From: Pseudomonadota bacterium
Lineage (GTDB): Bacteria > Desulfobacterota > Desulfobacteria > Desulfobacterales > Desulfobacteraceae
Direction: 5' to 3'
NCBI GenBank assembly: GCA_018812385.1
Contig: JAHJDU010000583.1
Coordinates: forward strand, 1-11,367
Length of the DNA: 11,367 nt
In this document: positions 6,083 to 11,367 of the stretch, one piece after another
Layout of the letters: each line of letters starts with the position of its first letter
How positions within the stretch are numbered: position 1 is the stretch's first letter
Made by a program: the position numbers and the translations under genes
The notes under the pieces: generated by a model
The model's input: the letters and a program-made list of their open reading frames with translations, nothing else
What the model was told of the DNA's origin: nothing
The model's database searches: none

Positions 6083-7288
6083 TTGAATACAACTAAGAAA
6101 ACTATCCTTCAAAAAGGAAAAGGCAAGACCAGGAAACAGGCAAAACTTGAATATCTGTATGAAAAAGAATCATTGTATTTTGCTCAGATTGCCGAAAGTG
6201 TAAAAGACATTGCCATAAAAGAACTCAGAAACTTAGGGGCCTATGATTTAAAACCGATTTTCAGAGGGATATGGTTTAAGGCAACAAAAAAAGATTTTTA
6301 CCGGATTACATATTTCTCAAGACTTATTTCAAGGATACTGGCACCCCTTGTTTCCTTTGAATGCCATGACAAGGATGATCTATATAAGGCGGCCAGGAAA
6401 ATAAGATGGGAAGAATTCTTAACTCCTGAAAAAACCTTTTCCATTATGGCCAATGTATCTGAATCAGACATTACACATTCCAATTTTGCAGGGCTGCGGG
6501 TCAAAGATGCCATAGCCGATTATTTCAGGGACAGGGCCAACAAAAGACCGAATGTGGATTCAAAAGAGCCTTATATCACCATCAATATCCATATTCATAA
6601 AAATTTGGCAACCCTTACCATTGATGCCTCGGGCGGGCCGTTGCACAAACGCGGCTACAGGGAAGAATCTGTATCAGCTCCCATGCAGGAGACCGTTGCC
6701 GCAGCCATTATCAGATTGTCTGAATGGGATGGAATGCAGCCCTTGTATGATCCCATGTGCGGATCAGGTACGCTTTTGTGCGAAGCCCTCATGATGTATT
6801 GCCGGATACCGGCACAAATATTTCGAACCAGTTTTGGATTTGAAAGACTGCCTGACTTTGATGCCATTTTATGGGAGCAGATTAAAAAAGATGCCCGGGA
6901 TAATTTCAGGGATCTTAAAAAGGGACTGATTTCGGGAAGTGATGTGTCCGAGCACTCTGTTAATGCTGTTAAAACCAATATTATGGGACTTCATTTCGGC
7001 AGTGAAATCAGCATAGAACAAAAAGACTTTCAGGATATTGAATCCATAGACAACAGTGTGATCGTTACCAACCCTCCCTATGGTATCCGAATGGGAAAAG
7101 AGCAAAATCTTAATAAGTTTTATGAAAGTTTTGGTCTTTTTTTAAAAAACAAATGCCGCAAATCAATCGCCTTTGTCTATTTTGGAGAACCCAGATATAT
7201 TAAAAAAGTTCCCCTGTCCCCATCCTGGAAACGTCCTTTGAAAATAGGCGGTCTTGATGGCAAACTTGTAAAATACGAATTATATTAA
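6083..7288 (+). CDS. THUMP-domain class I SAM-dependent RNA methyltransferase (RlmL N-terminal-like)
   Basis: The protein (401 residues) has the architecture of the N-terminal half of RlmL (YcbY), the 23S rRNA m2G2445 methyltransferase, and of related Trm14-like enzymes. An N-terminal ferredoxin-like/THUMP region spans about residues 35-200, with LYFAQIAE at its start and GPLHKRGYR at its end. The Rossmann methyltransferase part has motif I DPMCGSGTLLCEA (from D223) and motif IV NPPYG (330-334), typical of base N-methylation on guanine. The predicted target is rRNA or tRNA guanine; the exact site cannot be assigned. There is no C-terminal RlmK domain, as in many non-gamma-proteobacteria. The start is a TTG five bases after the DUF4438 stop, with only a weak upstream GGA; no better start exists upstream of the THUMP region. 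It probably depends on transcription from the genes before it. Confidence 0.88.
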   Translation: MNTTKKTILQKGKGKTRKQAKLEYLYEKESLYFAQIAESVKDIAIKELRNLGAYDLKPIFRGIWFKATKKDFYRITYFSRLISRILAPLVSFECHDKDDLYKAARKIRWEEFLTPEKTFSIMANVSESDITHSNFAGLRVKDAIADYFRDRANKRPNVDSKEPYITINIHIHKNLATLTIDASGGPLHKRGYREESVSAPMQETVAAAIIRLSEWDGMQPLYDPMCGSGTLLCEALMMYCRIPAQIFRTSFGFERLPDFDAILWEQIKKDARDNFRDLKKGLISGSDVSEHSVNAVKTNIMGLHFGSEISIEQKDFQDIESIDNSVIVTNPPYGIRMGKEQNLNKFYESFGLFLKNKCRKSIAFVYFGEPRYIKKVPLSPSWKRPLKIGGLDGKLVKYELY

Positions 7289-7351
7289 ATTCAACTTGAG
7301 AATAGTTAAAATATGGAAAAGTCAAATAAGGGTGGACAAGTTTCTCTTCCA

Positions 7352-7380
7352 TTGCATTCTGGTGCTGTTTTTAATATACT
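7352..7380 (+). promoter_or_regulatory. Candidate promoter for the receiver/PPDK_N gene
   Basis: TTGCAT (7352-7357) and TATACT (7375-7380) are 17 bases apart; the -10 box matches consensus at five of six bases and the -35 box at three. It lies in the 149-base gap after the methyltransferase gene, with a predicted leader of about 50 bases. Nothing else is recognised in that gap apart from the ribosome binding site AAAGGG at 7424-7429, eight bases before the ATG. Confidence 0.45.
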
Positions 7381-7437
7381 TTAATCAAAAAAATCCTGGG
7401 CTAAAAATATATCAAATCTTTACAAAGGGTTATACAG

Positions 7438-10400
7438 ATGAATAGTTCCACTGAATCGACCAAGGAGACGTCTCTCAAGCTATATCATGAATTAATGGCC
7501 AATAAAGTGGGTGACATTCTTTTGGTATCCTGCCCCTATGATGCATTTATCATGGAGGAGGAAGGCCGTCTTTCAACAAGAATCATAAATGAATACAAGG
7601 GGCTTAATCTGTCAAAACCCCCAAGGCTTACATGGGCATCCTCTGCATCAGAAGCGTTTCAAAAGCTTGAGAAGAAAAAATTTGATTTAATACTTGCCAT
7701 GCCGAGCCTGGATGAAATGGATGTATATTCCTTTGGTGCAAAGGTAAAGCAAAAATATACTGACCTGCCCTTTTTTATGCTGCTTCATAATACCTGCGAT
7801 ATTGATCAATATATTTGTGTGGATAATTCTACGGCCATTGACCGGACATACATCTGGGGCGGGAATGCAGACCTTTTGCTGGCCATTATCAAAAATTTTG
7901 AAGATGAAATGAATGTTGCCTTTGATACTGCGAATGCCAATGTCAGGGTGATCATTCTGGTGGAGGATTCGCCCTATCATTTTTCCTCCTTTTTGCCAGT
8001 GCTTTACAAACAGATAGTGATGCAGACACAGTCTGTTATTGATGAATCCATTAATGAAGAACACAGGCTGTTAAAAATGAGGGGTCGTCCTAAAGTATTG
8101 GTTGCCCACAACTATGAAGATGCCATGGCCCTCTATGAAAAATATAAACCCTTTATGTTATCTGTTTTTTCGGACATGCGGTATCCGAAAAACGGGGTAT
8201 TGGATGAGCTTGCAGGGTACAAACTTTTAACAAAAATTAAAAAGGAAATTCCAGATCTGCCCGTCCTGATTCTTAGTACTGAGGACCATAACCAGGAAAA
8301 GGTGGCTGATATTCCAGCCGTCTTTATCAATAAAAATTCAAATAATTTAAATGATCAGATTAAAAGCTTTTTTGTTTCCTATCTCGGGTTTGGTGCCTTT
8401 GTGTTTCGGTTGCCCAATGGGAAGGAAATTGCCAGGGCCAGTGACTTAAGAACAATTGAAAAACTTTTGTCTGAAATTCCTGATGAGTCCATTGTCTATC
8501 ATGCCATGAACAATGATTTTTCAAGATGGTTCATGGCCAGGAGTGAAATTGAGTTCGCAATCAGGCTAAAACCTTATAAAATCAGTGATTTTCCAGATCC
8601 CAAAGATATGAAGAAGTTCTTGATTGATAGTATTCATGCCCGGAGGAAGGGATCAAGACAGGGCCAGATTATTGATTTTGATTCTGAAAAATTTGATTCA
8701 GATACGGATTTTATGAAAATCGGGACGGGGTCACTTGGTGGGAAGGCCAGGGGCCTGGCTTTTATGGCCTCCCAGATCAGGCGGGACACTTCTTTGCGGG
8801 ATAAGTTTCCAGATGTGGACATCAGTATTCCCCAGACCTTTGTGATTTCAACGGAAGGGTTTAAAACCTTTATTGAGAAGAATGATCTGGCAAAGCTTCT
8901 TAAATCTGATGAGGAACTGGAAGACAGACAGATTGTTGAACAATTTATTCAGGCCAGGTTTCCCGACGCCTTGAGAAAAAGCCTGCACGCCTATTTGCGA
9001 AGTGTCAGATATCCCATTGCCGTCCGGTCCTCCTCTCTTTTTGAAGATGCCCATTATCAACCCTTTGCAGGACTTTATAATACCTATATGCTGTCCAATT
9101 CACATCCAAATTTTGAAAAACGGCTTGAACAATTGATTATGGCTGTTAAACTGGTCTATGCTTCTACCTATCTCAAGGCACCAAGATCCTATGCAAAAGC
9201 CACCATGCATCGAACCGAAGATGAGGAAATGGCCGTTGTTCTTCAGCAATTGACGGGCATGGCATATAATAACTATTTTTACCCGGCAATTTCAGGAGTT
9301 GCCCAGTCCTATAATTTTTATCCCATCTCCCATTTAAAGGCAGACGAAGGGGTTAGCAATATTGCACTGGGACTTGGGAAAATTGTCATGGAAGGTGGCC
9401 GGACCTTAAGATTTTGTCCGAAATATCCCCAGTTTTTAACCCAGTTTTCCGCTTTGGATGATATTCTTGAAAATTCTCAAAAATATTTTTATGCCTTAAA
9501 ACTCGACAAATTCCCGATTGATGAAAAATCCATATTCGGCTCCACCGAAGATCTTACCCTTGCAAAACTTGATTTAATCGATGCAGTTGATCACCCTGTT
9601 GTCCGGTTTTTATCCTCCACTTTTTATGCTCAGGATAACAGGATCAGGGATTCTTTTTCCAATAAAGGATTCCCTGTATTAACCTTTGCCAATGTTTTGA
9701 AATATAATTCTTTTCCTTTGGCCAAACTCCTTGAAGAGGTCACAAAAATAGGCAGTAAATGGATGGGGTCTTCTGTTGAGATCGAATTTGCAGTTAACCT
9801 GCCACAGGATGAGAGTCAAAAACCTAAATTCTCGTTACTTCAAATCAGGCCCATGGGGCGGTATAAACAAAACCTGGTCGTTAAAATAGGAAAAAAAGAA
9901 ATTAAGGAGGCCTTTGCTTATTCCACACTTTCGCTTGGGAATGGAGAATATAAGGATATCTGTGATGTGGTGTATGTGGACCCTGAAACCTTTGATTCTG
10001 GAAAAACCGTGGAAATCGCAGGAGAAATAAATAAAATTAATGCCTTGTTTAATGGAAACGGCAAAAAATACGTTTTGATCGGGCCCGGCCGATGGGGATC
10101 TTCCGACCGGTGGCTGGGAATTCCCGTGGTCTGGAATGATATTTCCAATGTAGGGGTTATGGTGGAAACCACTATTGAAAGCATTAAGGCTGATCCGTCC
10201 CAGGGGTCCCACTTTTTTCAAAATATTACCTCCCTTGGGATCAGCTATATTACCATTTCCAATAAGGGGGACGATTTTATTGATTATGAATTTTTCAGGT
10301 GCCAGACCTGTGAAAACATAACAACTTATTTAAAACACATAAGATTTGAAAATCCCATAAAAATTCTGGTGGACGGAAAGACATCCCTGGCAGTATTGAT

Positions 10401-10482
10401 GCCCTATAAAAATGAAGAATTGGATATGATCATGGATGACATTCCAGCCATTAACCATTCACCATTAACCATTAACCATTAA
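7438..10482 (+). CDS. Receiver-like domains fused to a PPDK_N ATP-grasp domain, function unknown
   Basis: This 1014-residue protein starts with a degenerate receiver-like domain (about residues 24-160) that lacks the phospho-acceptor Asp: the site reads LILAMP. A second receiver domain (about 170-315) keeps the key residues: acidic pair E176/D177, acceptor D246 in FSDMRYP, T281 and K299. From about residue 425 the ATP-binding domain of PEP synthase and pyruvate phosphate dikinase follows, with GTGSLGGKARG (429-439), RSSSLFED (530-537), FAGLYNTY (543-550) and LLQIRPM (800-806). A conserved C-terminal region has GPGRWGSSDRWLG (882-894) and a CQTC pair (955-958). The phosphohistidine swivelling domain and the PEP/pyruvate barrel are absent, so it is not a classical PEP synthase. 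I recall this architecture in Bacteroidota and Desulfobacterota as an uncharacterised family. A phosphorylation-controlled ATP-dependent phosphotransferase is a reasonable inference. Residues 1005-1014 and the stop come from a heptamer repeat. Confidence 0.85.
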   Translation: MNSSTESTKETSLKLYHELMANKVGDILLVSCPYDAFIMEEEGRLSTRIINEYKGLNLSKPPRLTWASSASEAFQKLEKKKFDLILAMPSLDEMDVYSFGAKVKQKYTDLPFFMLLHNTCDIDQYICVDNSTAIDRTYIWGGNADLLLAIIKNFEDEMNVAFDTANANVRVIILVEDSPYHFSSFLPVLYKQIVMQTQSVIDESINEEHRLLKMRGRPKVLVAHNYEDAMALYEKYKPFMLSVFSDMRYPKNGVLDELAGYKLLTKIKKEIPDLPVLILSTEDHNQEKVADIPAVFINKNSNNLNDQIKSFFVSYLGFGAFVFRLPNGKEIARASDLRTIEKLLSEIPDESIVYHAMNNDFSRWFMARSEIEFAIRLKPYKISDFPDPKDMKKFLIDSIHARRKGSRQGQIIDFDSEKFDSDTDFMKIGTGSLGGKARGLAFMASQIRRDTSLRDKFPDVDISIPQTFVISTEGFKTFIEKNDLAKLLKSDEELEDRQIVEQFIQARFPDALRKSLHAYLRSVRYPIAVRSSSLFEDAHYQPFAGLYNTYMLSNSHPNFEKRLEQLIMAVKLVYASTYLKAPRSYAKATMHRTEDEEMAVVLQQLTGMAYNNYFYPAISGVAQSYNFYPISHLKADEGVSNIALGLGKIVMEGGRTLRFCPKYPQFLTQFSALDDILENSQKYFYALKLDKFPIDEKSIFGSTEDLTLAKLDLIDAVDHPVVRFLSSTFYAQDNRIRDSFSNKGFPVLTFANVLKYNSFPLAKLLEEVTKIGSKWMGSSVEIEFAVNLPQDESQKPKFSLLQIRPMGRYKQNLVVKIGKKEIKEAFAYSTLSLGNGEYKDICDVVYVDPETFDSGKTVEIAGEINKINALFNGNGKKYVLIGPGRWGSSDRWLGIPVVWNDISNVGVMVETTIESIKADPSQGSHFFQNITSLGISYITISNKGDDFIDYEFFRCQTCENITTYLKHIRFENPIKILVDGKTSLAVLMPYKNEELDMIMDDIPAINHSPLTINH

Positions 10483-10524
10483 CCATTAACCATTAACCAT
10501 TCACCATTCACCATTCACCATTCA
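10448..10524. repeat. Heptanucleotide tandem repeat (CCATTAA/CCATTCA, 11 units) spanning two convergent gene ends
   Basis: Eleven uninterrupted 7-base units are present: one CCATTAA, one CCATTCA, five CCATTAA, then four CCATTCA. Only position 6 of the unit varies, A or C. Because seven is not a multiple of three, the array passes through all three frames. CCATTAA units give a stop in every frame on both strands within 21 bases. The stop of the receiver/PPDK_N gene (10480-10482) and the stop of the IclR gene (10510-10508) both fall inside it. Such arrays can change length by slippage; similar heptamer arrays (STRR) are known from cyanobacteria. Confidence 0.95.
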
Positions 10525-11281
10525 CCCCAGACAGTTTCTTTGTGATTTTGTCGGCAGCAGCCAGGGTTTGTTCAATAATGGACGGTATTTTTTTTCTGGA
10601 CATTGAAGCCTTAAATCCAACCACCCAGATAGCCAGGACATAGGCACCATACCCTTTGACAGGTGCTACAACCGCTCGGACGCCTGAAATATATTCTTCA
10701 TCATCCGTGGCAAAGCCATTTTTTCGAACTTTTTCCAATTCTCTGGCATATTGCAAGGGATCAATAATAGTATTGGCCGTGAATTTGACCAAAGGATTTG
10801 AGTTTAGATATTTTTGTGCATCTTTTGCTTCCATCTGGGATAAAAACAGTTTTCCAATGGCCCCTGCCAGCAATGGAAGGGTTGTGCCAATGGGAGATGT
10901 AATTTTAAAGTCTTTTCTGGATTCCACAATATCGATAACCGTTACCTTGTGAGCATTCCTGATGCCAAGAAATACAGACTCCTGGCATTGTTCCATCAGC
11001 TCTTCCATAAAGGGGCGGGCAATATTTTTAAAATCAAGCCTTTCATAGGCTGCTTTCCCAAGTTCCATGAGGGTAATGCCGACAGTGTATTTTTTTGTAA
11101 CAGGGTCCCGGAGAATGGCACCCTGGTCTTCCAGGGCGGCAGTGATGCCGTGAACCGTGCTTTTGCTGATATCCAAACGACTTGAAATTTCACTGATTTT
11201 TAAACCCTGGCTGCTTTTTGAAATTACATCCAGTATGAGAAAAGCCTTTTTAACAATGGGCGCCTGATATTTTTTTGTCAT
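10508..11281 (-). CDS. IclR family transcriptional regulator
   Basis: This 257-residue protein has the normal IclR length and layout. The N-terminal winged helix-turn-helix spans about residues 9-60, with ISEISSRLDISKSTVHGI carrying the turn and recognition helix. A C-terminal effector-binding domain covers about 75-250, including SVFLGIRNAHKVTVIDIVES, PIGTTLPLLAGAIGKLFLS, GFATDDEEYISGVRAVVAPV and a final helix. IclR proteins bind small carboxylates or aromatic compounds and usually control a neighbouring catabolic operon. The ATG at 11279-11281 has GGTGA (11285-11289) three bases upstream. Its promoter spacer holds a perfect palindrome and overlaps a divergent promoter leading out of the window, so autoregulation and control of that neighbour are likely. 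The effector cannot be inferred. The last four residues and the stop codon come from the heptamer repeat shared with the convergent gene. Confidence 0.92.
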   Translation of the reverse strand: MTKKYQAPIVKKAFLILDVISKSSQGLKISEISSRLDISKSTVHGITAALEDQGAILRDPVTKKYTVGITLMELGKAAYERLDFKNIARPFMEELMEQCQESVFLGIRNAHKVTVIDIVESRKDFKITSPIGTTLPLLAGAIGKLFLSQMEAKDAQKYLNSNPLVKFTANTIIDPLQYARELEKVRKNGFATDDEEYISGVRAVVAPVKGYGAYVLAIWVVGFKASMSRKKIPSIIEQTLAAADKITKKLSGVNGEW

Positions 11282-11309
11282 TGTTCACCATAATGAATTT
11301 TTTTATATT

Positions 11310-11337
11310 ACAATACAGCTAAAAATTAGCTTGACAA
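11310..11337 (-). promoter_or_regulatory. Promoter of the IclR-family gene
   Basis: On the minus strand TTGTCA (11337-11332) is followed after 16 bases by TATTGT (11315-11310). Transcription would begin near 11303, about 20 bases before the start codon. The spacer is occupied almost completely by the AGCTAA/TTAGCT palindrome, so a bound protein would block this promoter. Confidence 0.5.
11317..11331. promoter_or_regulatory. Candidate IclR operator palindrome
   Basis: AGCTAAAAATTAGCT is a perfect palindrome with 6-bp arms and a 3-base centre. It lies between the -35 and -10 boxes of the regulator's own promoter and touches the first base of the -35 box of the divergent promoter. Position and symmetry fit a dimeric regulator site controlling both directions; that IclR is the ligand is inference. 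Confidence 0.55.
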
Positions 11338-11359
11338 CTATATAATAATAATATTTATT
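11331..11359 (+). promoter_or_regulatory. Divergent promoter reading out of the window
   Basis: A perfect TTGACA (11331-11336) is followed after 17 bases by TTTATT (11354-11359), a four-of-six -10 box. The -35 box overlaps the -35 box of the opposed IclR promoter. The target gene would begin beyond the right edge and is presumably the operon controlled by the regulator. Confidence 0.4.
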
Positions 11360-11367
11360 GTATTCGT

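Noticed and set aside
9835..10221. Minus-strand open frame of 128 codons opposite the receiver/PPDK_N gene
   Set aside because: It is fully antisense to the conserved C-terminal region of that gene and has no ribosome binding site or family signal.
10448..10524. Repeat array as a CRISPR
   Set aside because: Units are seven bases and directly abutting, with no spacers; it is a simple tandem repeat.

Overview
The window is a moderately AT-rich bacterial chromosome segment. Gene content points to an anaerobic Desulfobacterota, most likely in or near Desulfobacteraceae: a short-type radical-SAM ThiC, a solitary FmdE-like protein with a zinc finger, a NAPE-PLD-like lipoprotein hydrolase, a DUF4438 protein, and a long receiver-domain/PPDK_N protein. 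This assignment comes from family recognition, not a database search.

Left part (1-2701). The 3' end of thiC enters from the left. A textbook sigma70 promoter follows, driving a stand-alone AAA_14/DUF4143 ATPase gene. That gene converges on a minus-strand fmdE-like gene, with a long imperfect hairpin between the two stops. A terminator-like hairpin with a T tract on the minus strand lies inside the 3' part of the ATPase gene, where it could stop readthrough from fmdE.

Middle part (2830-7288). This holds two damaged genes. The first is a minus-strand lipoprotein metallo-beta-lactamase-fold gene that has lost its HxHxDH-bearing middle and is out of frame at the junction. The second is a plus-strand MFS transporter gene with a single frameshift in its second motif A. 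Between them a 61-residue Cys-rich zinc-ribbon protein is read leftward from its own strong promoter, with an operator-like palindrome at the start point. The MFS gene leads a tight run with a DUF4438 gene and a THUMP-domain RNA methyltransferase gene.

Right part (7438-11367). A 1014-residue protein carries two receiver-like domains fused to a PPDK_N ATP-grasp domain, without the phosphohistidine or PEP domains of the classical enzymes. It converges on an IclR-family regulator gene. Both stop codons lie inside one array of eleven heptanucleotide repeats. Upstream of the IclR gene, two opposed promoters overlap at their -35 boxes, and a perfect palindrome sits in the regulator's promoter spacer. 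This suggests autoregulation and control of an operon beginning just outside the window.

I found no RNA genes, CRISPR arrays or complete insertion sequences. No gene-free stretch exceeds 300 bases. The best candidate for undescribed biology is the receiver/ATP-grasp protein. The heptamer array that ends two genes is the most unusual DNA-level structure.
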